From Candidatus Neomicrothrix sp. UBA6944 (lineage in GTDB: Bacteria > Actinomycetota > Acidimicrobiia > Acidimicrobiales > Poriferisodalaceae): a stretch of DNA of 64,000 nt. A program made the translations under genes and the position numbers. The stretch is from the NCBI GenBank assembly GCA_002448715.1, contig DJZU01000090.1, positions 1 to 64,000 on the forward strand. Direction: 5' to 3'. Below are positions 46,499-55,447 of this stretch, piece after piece. Each line of letters begins with the position of its first letter. Positions within the stretch are counted from its first letter, which is position 1. The notes below the pieces were generated by a model. The model was given only the letters and a program-made list of their open reading frames with translations. It did no database searches and had not been told where the DNA came from.

Positions 46499-47236
46499 CT
46501 AGAAAGCTCGAACCATGAGACTAACCGTGCACGCGACGATGACTGTGCTTACCGCTAGATCGAAGCGAGCAGCATCCAAGGTGCGGCCAATTCTGATTCC
46601 AAATGGGAGGACAACCATCACTACTGCAGCGGCTAGCACAGCACCGTAGAACCGCTGATTAGACCACTGGCCAGTCACACTCAGGGTTAGTAGCTGCACG
46701 CTGCCGGTTAATAAGAAAATGGCCGTATTAGACACCACGAAACGTTCGCGTGAAACACCTAAGCCTTGAAACCATGCTGCGACGAGCGGGCCTGAAATCC
46801 CGGTCGCTCCCTGCGCTACTCCACACGTAAGCGCTACTGGTATTCGACCCCATTTTTGGACTCCCGGTGACCATCTGGGATCAGCAGACGAAAATCTCCA
46901 GGCCAGGAAAGACGAAAGCAACAGAGCAAGTAATAGAAAGAGCAATCGGTCATCGATACGCGGGAGAAGCCAGGCGCCAGCGACTGCTCCGATGGCACCT
47001 AGACCAGCAAAGGTTGAGAGGCCTTTAACGAATCGCAATTCTCGTCTGTGTTCTCGCACCAGCATTGCGTTACTGACCGCGGTGGGGGCAGCCATGATCA
47101 CAACGGCATCTTGAACTCCGACAAAAAACGCGATCACTGGTACAGCCGTGAGGGGCAATCCAAGTCCGGTTGTTCCCTTAATTAGCGATCCCAAGATCAC
47201 TGCTAGAGCAACAATTAAAAGCTCAAGAAAGTTCAC
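46499..47236 (-). CDS. TauE/SafE family permease (sulfite exporter-like)
   Basis: Integral membrane protein of 245 residues with about seven to eight hydrophobic helices and the family signature GSLIKGTTGLGLPLTAVP near the N terminus, repeated in degenerate form as GVAQGATGISGPLVAAWFQ in the second half. Members export sulfite, sulfoacetate or other organic anions, but many have no known substrate. Start GTG overlaps the psuG stop by four bases, so the two are co-translated. A role with nucleoside or sulfur metabolites (methylthioribose) is possible only by context. Confidence 0.88.
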   Translation of the reverse strand: MNFLELLIVALAVILGSLIKGTTGLGLPLTAVPVIAFFVGVQDAVVIMAAPTAVSNAMLVREHRRELRFVKGLSTFAGLGAIGAVAGAWLLPRIDDRLLFLLLALLLSSFLAWRFSSADPRWSPGVQKWGRIPVALTCGVAQGATGISGPLVAAWFQGLGVSRERFVVSNTAIFLLTGSVQLLTLSVTGQWSNQRFYGAVLAAAVVMVVLPFGIRIGRTLDAARFDLAVSTVIVACTVSLMVRAF

Positions 47237-48132
47237 TGCGCGCTTATCTGGACCGCAATTTCGGCCGCTATGCGCGCATTGTGTTCAGCTAAAGAAAGGT
47301 TCGCTGAAACACTCTCACCTGCTGTCGCCTTTTCGAGCTCAGAAAGAACATGCGGTGTGACTTGTGGCCCTGAAATTTTTCTGTCGCGAAGATCGCTGAG
47401 ACTTTCTTCTATAACTCGGTTGATTTCGGTGGCATTCAGCTCATCGGCGACAGGAATGGGTGCCACGAGCAGCGTTCCTCCTTGCCCGAGTTCTCGACGC
47501 GCAAGGTGGAGTTGGGCGGCTGATTCTGCGTCATCTACACGATGCGGCACTGGGAGACCAGAATCACGGGTGTAGAAAGCAGGAAACTGGTCGGTCTGCC
47601 AACCAACAACAGGAACTGACTGGGTTTCCAAATATTCCAGCGTTCGCGGTAAGTCCAAGAACGCTTTTGCGCCCGCGCTCACCACAAGAACTTGATGTCG
47701 AGCAATCGCATCCAAGTCTGATGAGACGTCACCGGTAACCTCTGCTTCGCGGTGAACACCGCCGATTCCTCCGGTCGCGAACACTTCGATCCCCACACCA
47801 TCAGCGATGACGACGCTCGCCGACACCGTTGTTGCTCCTTCTGACAGGTGTCGAAAGCCCGCGGTTGCGAGATCTCTCGCCGCTACTTTCACCGAGCTAC
47901 CGAGCACACGTTCGTAAAGTTCTTCAGGAATACCTGCACATATATTCCCATCGAGCACTGCGGTAAGCGCTGGCACTGCCCCCACGCTTCGAATCACCGC
48001 AAGACATCTTTGAAGGGCCTGCTCATTAGCGGGCGACGGTAATCCCAATGTTGAAAAGATGGTGGACTCCAACGCCACCACCGCGTTACCGGCAGACAAC
48101 GCGTCCTTTACTTCATCTCCGACAACAATCAA
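47233..48132 (-). CDS. psuG: Pseudouridine-5'-phosphate glycosidase
   Basis: Cleaves pseudouridine 5'-phosphate to uracil and ribose 5-phosphate. The 299-residue protein has the conserved ALESTIFSTLGLPSPANEQ near residue 20, VPALTAVLDGNICAGIP, SSVKVAARDLA (lysine region), TVSASVVIADGVGIEVFATGG, seen here in part as IEVFATGGIGGVHREAE, and VVSAGAKAFLDLPRTLEYLET (part). Start is TTG 48132. The kinase PsuK is not in the window. A uracil phosphoribosyltransferase gene is divergently transcribed, so uracil released here could be salvaged directly. Confidence 0.94.
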   Translation of the reverse strand: MIVVGDEVKDALSAGNAVVALESTIFSTLGLPSPANEQALQRCLAVIRSVGAVPALTAVLDGNICAGIPEELYERVLGSSVKVAARDLATAGFRHLSEGATTVSASVVIADGVGIEVFATGGIGGVHREAEVTGDVSSDLDAIARHQVLVVSAGAKAFLDLPRTLEYLETQSVPVVGWQTDQFPAFYTRDSGLPVPHRVDDAESAAQLHLARRELGQGGTLLVAPIPVADELNATEINRVIEESLSDLRDRKISGPQVTPHVLSELEKATAGESVSANLSLAEHNARIAAEIAVQISAQ

Positions 48133-48156
48133 TTGGGCCTCCCTAATGGGTACATC

Positions 48157-48174
48157 ATGTCAGGCATGTGACAT
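48157..48174. promoter_or_regulatory. Dyad between divergent psuG and upp
   Basis: ATGTCA (48157-48162), GGCATG, TGACAT (48169-48174) is a perfect 6+6 inverted repeat between the starts of psuG (48132) and upp (48198), spanning the bases where both promoters should lie. It is a candidate operator for a regulator controlling both genes. No regulator gene is adjacent. Confidence 0.45.
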
Positions 48175-48197
48175 ATCAGCGCACCTGCTTCTACTGT

Positions 48198-48827
48198 GTG
48201 GACGTGTTTAGTGTTATTGAACATCCCGTCATAGCGTCGTGGACCGATCGACTGCGTTCCACGGACACCGATACTGACGAGTTTCGACGTCTTTTGCGGC
48301 AACTCGGCCAGTTGTTAGTTCCATATGCGACCGAACATTTACCAACAACAGAGATTACGGTCCAAACCCCGTTGGCGAAAACAGCAGGCCGTCAACTTGA
48401 CGGCGACACACCAGTAGTGGTTTCGATATTGCGAGCTGGTAACGGGTTACTCGATGGGGTGTTGCAGGTTCTATCGGATGCGGATGTGGGGTTCATCGGT
48501 CTTGCGCGAGATCACGAAACCCTTGAGGCAGTTGAATACCTGGTGAATCTTCCTCGGCTTGCCAACCGTCACGTCATAGTTGTTGACCCAATGCTGGCGA
48601 CAGGACATAGTGCAGTCGCAGCTCTCAATCGAGTAGCCGAAGAAGATCCTGCAAGCGTGACTCTGATGTGTGTGGTGGCAGCTCCAGAAGGAGCCCAACA
48701 TCTGGCTTCTCACCATCCAGAAGTTCGAGTGGTGGCCGCCGCCCTGGACGAAAAATTAAATGAGTCCGGATATATTTTGCCGGGGCTGGGTGATGCTGGC
48801 GACCGCCTGTATGGAACTGAGATATGA
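48198..48827 (+). CDS. upp: Uracil phosphoribosyltransferase
   Basis: Makes UMP from uracil and PRPP. The protein of about 209 residues contains LLVPYATEHLPTTEITVQTPLA, seen partly, VSILRAGNGLLDGVL, IGLARDHETLEAVEYL, the PRPP loop VVDPMLATGHSAVAAL and the uracil-binding C terminus GYILPGLGDAGDRLYGTE. GTG 48198 gives the usual family length; GTG 48168 in the upstream dyad is in frame but adds unconserved residues. It starts an operon: its stop overlaps mtnA by four bases. Confidence 0.93.
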   Translation: MDVFSVIEHPVIASWTDRLRSTDTDTDEFRRLLRQLGQLLVPYATEHLPTTEITVQTPLAKTAGRQLDGDTPVVVSILRAGNGLLDGVLQVLSDADVGFIGLARDHETLEAVEYLVNLPRLANRHVIVVDPMLATGHSAVAALNRVAEEDPASVTLMCVVAAPEGAQHLASHHPEVRVVAAALDEKLNESGYILPGLGDAGDRLYGTEI

Positions 48828-49879
48828 AACGTCCGACACCACCTATCGAATGGGTCCAGGATCACATCCGGATCATTGATCAGACTCTGTTGCCTACTGA
48901 AGTCCAATTGGTAGAAATCAGGACCGCCGCACAGGCGGTCGACGCTATCCAGAGACTGGCTATCCGCGGAGCACCTGCTTTGGGAGCCTTCGGATCCTTG
49001 GCGTTGGTCGTAGCCCTAGATGAAGCCGGTCCGGCGACTCTGTCAGAGGCAATAGCTCACCTTGAAGAATGTCGAACGCTCGTCGGGGACGCACGTCCTA
49101 CCGCAGTAAACCTTCGATGGGCAGTTGACAGGGTTATCGACAAGGCGATTAGGACAAGTGACGACTTAGCTAGCCTTAGAACCGCACTTCTTGACGAGGC
49201 GCATGCCGTAGCTGCTGAAGATGAAGCGGCCTGCAGTGAAATTGGACGACTCGGTCATGAGCTACTTCAAGAGGCAACATCGATTGGTACTCACTGCAAC
49301 GCGGGACGTCTTGCGACAGCGGGAACGGGGACCGCGTTAGCGCCGATGTATGCCAAAGCGCAAGCCGGCGAGCAGTTGCGAGTCTTCGCTTCAGAAACAC
49401 GTCCTTTGTTGCAAGGGGCGAGGTTGACAGCGTGGGAACTAGAAGACGCGGGCATAGACGTAACCGTGGTCCCTGACGGCGCTATGGCGTCAACTGTTCT
49501 ATCTGGCCAGGTCGACGCCTACATCGTCGGGGCCGATCGCATCGCCGCGAACGGTGACACAGCTAACAAAATAGGCACCGTAAGTCATGCTCTCGCTGCT
49601 CGAGAAGCAGGGATACCTTTCTATGTCGCAGCGCCAACCTCCACTATCGATATCAATTTGCCGAGTGGTAACCACATAGAGATCGAGCAACGTGACGAAG
49701 TGGAAGTACACGAAATTACTGGGAAAAGAATCACCCCCCAAGGGGTGAACGCTGCCAACCCCGCGTTCGACGTAACGCCGCACCATCTCATTACTGCAAT
49801 CATCACCGAGGCAGGCGTGCTCCGGGCCCCATTTGAAGGTTCAATAGCTGACGCACTCACGCGAACTGGAGCACCCTAA
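48824..49879 (+). CDS. mtnA: Methylthioribose-1-phosphate isomerase
   Basis: Isomerises 5-methylthioribose 1-phosphate to the ribulose form; MtnA enzymes also accept 5-deoxyribose 1-phosphate in the DHAP shunt. The 351-residue protein has IRGAPALGAFGSLAL, GTHCNAGRLATAGTGTAL with catalytic C158, ASETRPLLQGARLTAWEL and VGADRIAANGDTANKIGT with D238. It overlaps upp (ATGA) and touches the next gene by one base (TAATG). No mtnB/C/D genes are beside it; the next gene is an aldolase, so the carbon chain is probably cleaved rather than recycled to methionine. Confidence 0.94.
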   Translation: MKRPTPPIEWVQDHIRIIDQTLLPTEVQLVEIRTAAQAVDAIQRLAIRGAPALGAFGSLALVVALDEAGPATLSEAIAHLEECRTLVGDARPTAVNLRWAVDRVIDKAIRTSDDLASLRTALLDEAHAVAAEDEAACSEIGRLGHELLQEATSIGTHCNAGRLATAGTGTALAPMYAKAQAGEQLRVFASETRPLLQGARLTAWELEDAGIDVTVVPDGAMASTVLSGQVDAYIVGADRIAANGDTANKIGTVSHALAAREAGIPFYVAAPTSTIDINLPSGNHIEIEQRDEVEVHEITGKRITPQGVNAANPAFDVTPHHLITAIITEAGVLRAPFEGSIADALTRTGAP

Positions 49880-51852
49880 TGAAGAATCTGTGGAAGGCCA
49901 GTGATGCTGCGAAATTTCCAGGTGCTGTAGGTGAATGCGTATACGGCTCACGACTCCTAGGCGCTAACCCTGCCTTGGTACTGCACGGGGGGGGAAACAC
50001 GTCAGTAAAGACCACGGAACGCGACATTCATGGGGAAGAGGTCGACGTTCTCCACGTAAAGGGAAGCGGTTGGGATCTTGCGACTATCGAGCCTCAGGGA
50101 TTCGCTCCCCTGCGTTTGGACGCCGTCAAACGGTTAGCGGAATTGCCGTCTCTTTCCGATACCGAAATGGTGAACCAACTGCGACTCAACCTGCTGGACG
50201 CCTCGGCTCCCAACCCTTCAGTCGAAGCGATCTTGCATGCTTGCCTTCCTTTCGCGGCAGTACAACATACTCACGCCGATGCCGCTCTAGCTCTTACGAA
50301 TACCGCTGATGGCGAACAGCGCGTTCTGGAATTATGGGGAACATCTGTTGTTGTGGTGCCCTACGTCATGCCAGGGTTCGATCTGGCTCTGGCTTGCGCG
50401 CAAGAGTTCGAGAAGCAGGCGTCGTCAGACACCATTGCGATGATCCTCATGAACCACGGCGTTTTCACCTTTGGAGAAACCACCGAAGAGGCCTATAACC
50501 AGATGATTGAGGTGATCAGCCAAGCTGAGAACTACCTGCAAACAACAGCAGGCGTTGATATCACTTCGTCTGCTTCGACTGCGGATCACCATGCCGGCAT
50601 CGGCTCTACCTTGAGTCAAGCAACGTTAAGGCAAGACCTATCCAGAGCGGCAGGCCGGTCAATGCTTTTGGTTCACAGCCCCAACGAAAGGGCCCATCAG
50701 TTTGTGTCGAGAGGGGACTTGGAAGACGTCGCCTCTCGAGGACCGGCAACGCCTGACCACATCATTAGAACGAAACAATTTCCGCTGATCGGTCGCGATA
50801 TAGACACCTTCGTGTCTGAGTACCACAAATATTTCGAACGAAACCAGTCTCGCTTTCCCGATGTTCAAGAACTTGACCCCGCCCCCCGCGTAGTTCTTGA
50901 TCCGGATCTAGGTTTGCTAACTGCGGGCACGCGCATTGCCGACTGCGAAATCGCTTCCGACATCTATTTACATACAATTGATGTCATCGAAGCTTCCGAG
51001 GGGCTTGGTGGGTTTGTAGCCCTCCCTGAATCTGATCTGTTCGAAGTTGAGTATTGGGAACTTGAGCAGGCGAAACTCAAAAAGTCGGGATCTCCCCCTC
51101 CGATGGCTGGCGAAGTGGCTGTAGTGACCGGATCTGCATCTGGTATCGGTCAAGCGTGTGTGAGTGCGCTATTGGGCGAAGGTGCAGCAGTAATCGGGAT
51201 TGACCTCAATGCTTCTCAAACATCCGACAACCCGGCATTGCTCGAGTTAACCGCTGACGTTACAGATAGAGAATCGTTAGCAACTGCAATTGATATTGGG
51301 GTTCGGCGATTCGGCGGAGTGGACATCGTCGTAGCTGCCGCTGGAATTTTTGGAAACACGAGCGAAATAGCTGATTTGGTTCCCGACGACTGGGAGGCAA
51401 CGCTTTCAGTCAACTTGACTGGGGTGAGCAACGTGCTTCACGCAACGCACCCCTATCTTTCGCTGGCTCCCAAAGGAGGGCGAGTAGTTCTAATAGGTTC
51501 CAAAAATGTTCCCGCTCCCGGCAAAGGAGCGGCAGCGTACAGCGCTTCAAAAGCGGCCGTTACTCAACTTGGGCGAGTCGCTGCTCTTGAATGGGCTAAT
51601 GATGGGATCGTCGTCAACACAATTCATCCCGACGGAGTCTTTGACACAGGCCTCTGGTCAGAGGAGTTGATCGCAGAACGGGCAGGAAGCTACGGGCTGA
51701 GCGTTGACGAGTACAAACGTAGGAATCTTCTCGGACAAGAAATCACTAGCAAAGACATTGGAGAGTTAGTCGCTACGGTCTGCACGGGTGCTTTCCAGCA
51801 AATAACAGGGGCTCAAATCCCTATTGATGGCGGAAGTGATCGAGTGATTTAA
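49879..51852 (+). CDS. Fused class II aldolase / short-chain dehydrogenase
   Basis: Bifunctional protein of 657 residues. The N-terminal half (about 20-390) is a class II sugar-phosphate aldolase with HGGGNTSVK, acid EAILH (E117), the zinc histidines VQHTHADA (H130, H132) and ILMNHGVFTFGE (H193). The C-terminal half (about 410-657) is an SDR with VAVVTGSASGIGQAC, VAAAGIF and the catalytic Tyr-Lys pair in YSASKAAV (Y554, K558). It resembles the rhamnulose-1-phosphate aldolase/lactaldehyde dehydrogenase fusion, but rhamnose isomerase and kinase are absent. Coupled to mtnA, it could cleave 5-deoxy- or 5-methylthio-ribulose 1-phosphate to DHAP and an aldehyde that the SDR converts. Substrate inferred. 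Confidence 0.88.
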   Translation: MKNLWKASDAAKFPGAVGECVYGSRLLGANPALVLHGGGNTSVKTTERDIHGEEVDVLHVKGSGWDLATIEPQGFAPLRLDAVKRLAELPSLSDTEMVNQLRLNLLDASAPNPSVEAILHACLPFAAVQHTHADAALALTNTADGEQRVLELWGTSVVVVPYVMPGFDLALACAQEFEKQASSDTIAMILMNHGVFTFGETTEEAYNQMIEVISQAENYLQTTAGVDITSSASTADHHAGIGSTLSQATLRQDLSRAAGRSMLLVHSPNERAHQFVSRGDLEDVASRGPATPDHIIRTKQFPLIGRDIDTFVSEYHKYFERNQSRFPDVQELDPAPRVVLDPDLGLLTAGTRIADCEIASDIYLHTIDVIEASEGLGGFVALPESDLFEVEYWELEQAKLKKSGSPPPMAGEVAVVTGSASGIGQACVSALLGEGAAVIGIDLNASQTSDNPALLELTADVTDRESLATAIDIGVRRFGGVDIVVAAAGIFGNTSEIADLVPDDWEATLSVNLTGVSNVLHATHPYLSLAPKGGRVVLIGSKNVPAPGKGAAAYSASKAAVTQLGRVAALEWANDGIVVNTIHPDGVFDTGLWSEELIAERAGSYGLSVDEYKRRNLLGQEITSKDIGELVATVCTGAFQQITGAQIPIDGGSDRVI

Positions 51853-51863
51853 CCCTCGAGTGG

Positions 51864-53375
51864 TTACTGGGTGATGCCAGCCATTAAGAGACCCACCCGT
51901 TCACGATCTGCGTCTTGTGCGTCTAAAACGTCCATCAGCTTGCCGTCATATAAGACAGCGATCCGGTCCGATAAGCCCAAGATTTCATCTAGCTCAGCGG
52001 ACACCAGAAGCACTGCCGCACCCTTGTCCCGTTGTTCAAGAATGCGGCGGTGGATGAACTCGATTGCTCCAATGTCAATGCCTCTCGTGGGTTGTGCCGC
52101 GATCAACAATTTGATGTCATCGCTGAATTCACGTCCGACTATGAGCTTTTGTTTATTTCCTCCGCTAAGGCTTGAAGCGGCGACAGCAATGCTGGGGGTA
52201 CGAACATCAAACTCTTCTACGACGTCCTCAGCGTGACGGTCAATAACATCTCGGCGAAGAACTCCGCGGAGAGAAAAAGGGCTCCGGTGGTAGCGATTGA
52301 GCACAGAATTCTCTGCCAGGGAGTACACAGAGATCACACCATGTTTTTCTCGATCTTCGGGGATATGCGCTACACCTTTCTTAGAGATGTCACGTGCAGA
52401 GCCGTTGGTCACTTCTTCCCCGTTGATTCGCATCGTTCCAGATAATGGGTGACGCAAACCGGTGACAGCTTCAACGAGCTCGCGCTGTCCGTTGCCTTCG
52501 ACGCCGGCTATGCCCAAGACCTCACCCGCTCGCACCTCAAAACTCAGGCCGTCAACCGCAAGATGACCTCGATCATCATTGACTTCTAGTTCATCTACTG
52601 CGAGCACTACATCGGCTGGTTGTGCAGCAGATTTTTCAACCCGAAGTACAACGCTGCGACCTACCATCATCTCGGCAAGTCCGCTTTCGTTTGTCTCTGC
52701 TGGCGTTGTTTCTCCTACGACGCGTCCATTACGCAGAACGACGATGTCGTCGGCGATCGCTAACACCTCGCGAAGCTTGTGGGTGATGAACACGATCCCG
52801 AGCCCTGTCGCGGTCAACTCTCGCAGTACCCCCAATAAATGATCGGCTTCTTGTGGGGTCAGCACACCAGTAGGTTCATCCAAAATAAGTACGTCTGCTT
52901 CGCGGTAAAGCGCTTTGAGTATTTCGACACGCTGTTGCATACCGACCGGCAAATCTTCGACTAGTGCATCCGGGTCGATTTCTAATCCGTATCGTTGGGA
53001 AAGTTCGACGACTCGGCTGCGCGCTTCAGCTAGGTCGACGAGGCCACGCTTACTTGGTTCAGCCCCCAGAACTATATTTTCCACTACCCGCATTGGAGGC
53101 ACCAGCTGGAAATGCTGGTGAACCATACCGATTCCTCGAGATATCGCGTCGTCGGGTCCGTGAAGGTCCACGATCTCGTCTTTGATGACGACCTCTCCAC
53201 TGTCGGGTCGGTACATCCCGAAGAGAATGTTCACCAAAGTACTTTTGCCTGCTCCATTTTCACCGAGAAGGGCAAGAATGCGTCCCGGTCGAAGTTGGGC
53301 AGAGATATCGTCATTGGCCAAGACACCTGGAAACTGTTTGGTGACGTTACGCGCAGCAAGAAGGACTTCGGACAT
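51864..53375 (-). CDS. Nucleoside ABC transporter ATP-binding protein (two ATPase domains)
   Basis: ATPase subunit of 503 residues with two ABC domains. First: ALLGENGAGKSTLVNILFGMY (Walker A), LPVGMQQRVEILKALYREADVLILDEPT seen partly (signature Q-loop and Walker B). Second: Walker A is degenerate (GIAGVEGNGQRELVEAVTGL) and signature is LSGGNKQKLIVGREF. This is the layout of simple sugar/ribonucleoside importers such as the BmpA-NupABC class. Its start is two bases from the permease gene above. It works with two permeases and a BMP lipoprotein. Confidence 0.93.
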   Translation of the reverse strand: MSEVLLAARNVTKQFPGVLANDDISAQLRPGRILALLGENGAGKSTLVNILFGMYRPDSGEVVIKDEIVDLHGPDDAISRGIGMVHQHFQLVPPMRVVENIVLGAEPSKRGLVDLAEARSRVVELSQRYGLEIDPDALVEDLPVGMQQRVEILKALYREADVLILDEPTGVLTPQEADHLLGVLRELTATGLGIVFITHKLREVLAIADDIVVLRNGRVVGETTPAETNESGLAEMMVGRSVVLRVEKSAAQPADVVLAVDELEVNDDRGHLAVDGLSFEVRAGEVLGIAGVEGNGQRELVEAVTGLRHPLSGTMRINGEEVTNGSARDISKKGVAHIPEDREKHGVISVYSLAENSVLNRYHRSPFSLRGVLRRDVIDRHAEDVVEEFDVRTPSIAVAASSLSGGNKQKLIVGREFSDDIKLLIAAQPTRGIDIGAIEFIHRRILEQRDKGAAVLLVSAELDEILGLSDRIAVLYDGKLMDVLDAQDADRERVGLLMAGITQ

Positions 53376-53377
53376 AT

Positions 53378-54370
53378 TTACCCTTTCTCGTAAACTTGGC
53401 CCAAAGCAGCCGGATCGCGCATCGACCCGATGAGCCCGCTAAGCGCGACAACAATGATCGTGACTACAAACGGCAACATCCCCACAAACTGCGGTGGAAT
53501 ATCAAAAGTGTTGTTCAACTGAAATTGGTTTTGTAGCGCGGTGGTGAAACCAAAAAATAGTGCGGCTGCATAGGCACCAAACGGAGTGCGGCGACCGAAG
53601 ATCATTACGGCCAATGCTAAGAAACCGCGCCCACCGGACATTGCACGGCTGAATGTTCCAACAGCTTCTAACGCTAGGTATGAGCCTCCAAGCCCAGCTA
53701 ATCCACCAGCGATAGTGACGTTGAAATACCTGAGTTTCAAGACGTCGATGCCGACTGTGTCAGCAGCTCCGGGATGTTCTCCGATTGCTCTGGTCCGCAT
53801 TCCCCACACCGACCGAAAAAGCGCGATATGAACTACAACGAGTAGGACCATGGTGAGGTACGTCAAGGGTGGTCTGCTGAAAAATACAGTTCCGACAAGC
53901 GGGATCTCTGCTAGAGGACCCAGATCGATATTCGTGTATTTACCCATCCCCAGCGACCGACTCCGGTCATAGAAGAATGATGTTAGGCCCAGCGCTGCAA
54001 TGTTTAGAACGGTTCCGGCGATGATCTGATCAACCTTGAGGCCAACTGCCATAGCAGCCAACATCCATCCCATAATCAATCCCATGCCGATGCCAGCGAC
54101 TGTGCCGAGAAACAACGAACCCGTCATTGACGCAATGGTGAATGCGGCAAAGGCGGACAACAGAAACTGGCCTTCAATGCCGATATTGACAACCCCGGAG
54201 CGTTCTCCGATCATTCCGCACATAGCGCCCAAAGCCAGCAAAGTTGCCGCTCGAACTGTTCCAGCGAGTACCGCTGTCGTCTGGGGGCCGTCAGCCGCGT
54301 AAAAGGTCCACGACATAACGACAAGTAGCGCTGCGCCCACATAGAGCAACTGCTTTTGTCGTGCGGTCAT
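53378..54370 (-). CDS. Nucleoside ABC transporter permease (NupC/YufQ-like)
   Basis: Inner-membrane permease of 330 residues with about eight to ten helices of the branched-chain amino acid / simple sugar permease family. Features: LLALGAMCGMIGERSGVVNIGIEGQFLL seen in part (GVVNIGIEGQFLLSAFAAF), KVDQIIAGTVLNIAALGLT, and AGLGGSYLALEAVGTFSRAMSGGRGFLAL, in part, typical for the ribonucleoside importers. It overlaps the first permease gene by four bases. The C terminus is hydrophobic then ends DPAALGQVYEKG. Confidence 0.92.
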   Translation of the reverse strand: MTARQKQLLYVGAALLVVMSWTFYAADGPQTTAVLAGTVRAATLLALGAMCGMIGERSGVVNIGIEGQFLLSAFAAFTIASMTGSLFLGTVAGIGMGLIMGWMLAAMAVGLKVDQIIAGTVLNIAALGLTSFFYDRSRSLGMGKYTNIDLGPLAEIPLVGTVFFSRPPLTYLTMVLLVVVHIALFRSVWGMRTRAIGEHPGAADTVGIDVLKLRYFNVTIAGGLAGLGGSYLALEAVGTFSRAMSGGRGFLALAVMIFGRRTPFGAYAAALFFGFTTALQNQFQLNNTFDIPPQFVGMLPFVVTIIVVALSGLIGSMRDPAALGQVYEKG

Positions 54371-55437
54371 GATTTACCCCAACCCGCACCTAGTTGGAGC
54401 TGTTCGGAGTTGTCCGCGCGCATACGCAGCACCCAACGAATAATGATCGGTGCAGCAACGAAGAACAGTATGAGCGCTTGGATGACGTCGATGAGTTCTG
54501 GCGCGACACCGGCCTTGAATTGCATTCGAGAGGCACCGGCTTCCATCAGTCCAACCAGCAACGCGGCAGGGATAACCCCAAGAGGGTTCGCTCGAGCTAA
54601 CAACGCGATAGTGATCCCTTCAAATCCCAGACCCACGTTGACGCCGGCTTCAAATCTGCCGTCTACGCCGAGGCTTTCAACAGCACCGCCCAAACCAGCA
54701 AGCATTCCGGCTACGGCCATAGTTGAAGCCATAATCCAACCGACTTTGATTCCTGAGTACTGGGCTGCGTTCCTGTTGTGACCGACGCTACGGACTTCAA
54801 AACCATATGTGGTTCTTTCCAGAACAAACCAGCACCCCACGGCTACAACGATCGCCAGTATGAATCCCACTGGTACCGCTCCCATAGTTGGGATGGTCGC
54901 AGAATCTTCAACGAGTGGTGTTCGCGCAACGATGTTATTACCGGAGTTATCTTTCCAGGGGTTCGCTGACAACCAGTCTGTGAGATTGCCTGCAACAAAG
55001 TTCAGCATGATGGTGACTATTACTTCGTGGGCTCCAGTAGTAGCTTTAAGAGCTCCCGCGATACCTCCCCATACAGCCCCTGCCAGCGCTCCTGCCACCA
55101 ACGCTGCGGGAAGGTGGACGAAAATTGGCAGGCCATCAATACCAAAACCGACACCCGCCGCGAAAACAGCTCCAACGAGCAGTTGGCCCTGGCCGCCAAT
55201 GTTGAACATTCCAGCTTTGAATGCGAACGCAACCGCTAGACCTCCGAAGATCAGTGGGGTCGCTTTCTGCAAGGTTCGCAAAAACGAATCAGCGTCACCT
55301 AATCCACCAACTACGAGGGCCGAGTAGGCAGCTGTGGGTGAGGCGTTTTGGGAAAGAATAAGCACCGCACCGATCAACAGACCGAACACCACCGCGGCGA
55401 GCGGAATAGCGACGGTTCGAAGTAGTGAACGGCTCAT
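54367..55437 (-). CDS. Nucleoside ABC transporter permease (NupB/YufP-like)
   Basis: Second permease, about 356 residues, same family as its neighbour. Landmarks are FKAGMFNIGGQGQLLVGAVF, GALKATTGAHEVIVTIMLNF, SVGHNRNAAQYSGIKVGW and GFEGITIALLARANPLGVI. TTGAHEVIVTIMLN is characteristic of YufP-type nucleoside permeases. I start at ATG 55437 (MSRSLLR); the upstream GTG 55458 lies inside a strong hairpin. Gene order, BMP protein then permease, permease, ATPase, is that of nucleoside importers. Confidence 0.92.
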   Translation of the reverse strand: MSRSLLRTVAIPLAAVVFGLLIGAVLILSQNASPTAAYSALVVGGLGDADSFLRTLQKATPLIFGGLAVAFAFKAGMFNIGGQGQLLVGAVFAAGVGFGIDGLPIFVHLPAALVAGALAGAVWGGIAGALKATTGAHEVIVTIMLNFVAGNLTDWLSANPWKDNSGNNIVARTPLVEDSATIPTMGAVPVGFILAIVVAVGCWFVLERTTYGFEVRSVGHNRNAAQYSGIKVGWIMASTMAVAGMLAGLGGAVESLGVDGRFEAGVNVGLGFEGITIALLARANPLGVIPAALLVGLMEAGASRMQFKAGVAPELIDVIQALILFFVAAPIIIRWVLRMRADNSEQLQLGAGWGKS

Positions 55438-55447
55438 AACGCGACTT

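Noticed and set aside
49879..51852. Annotation of the fusion simply as rhamnulose-1-phosphate aldolase/lactaldehyde dehydrogenase
   Set aside because: The domain layout fits, but there are no rhamnose isomerase, kinase or rhamnose transporter genes, while mtnA is directly coupled to it.
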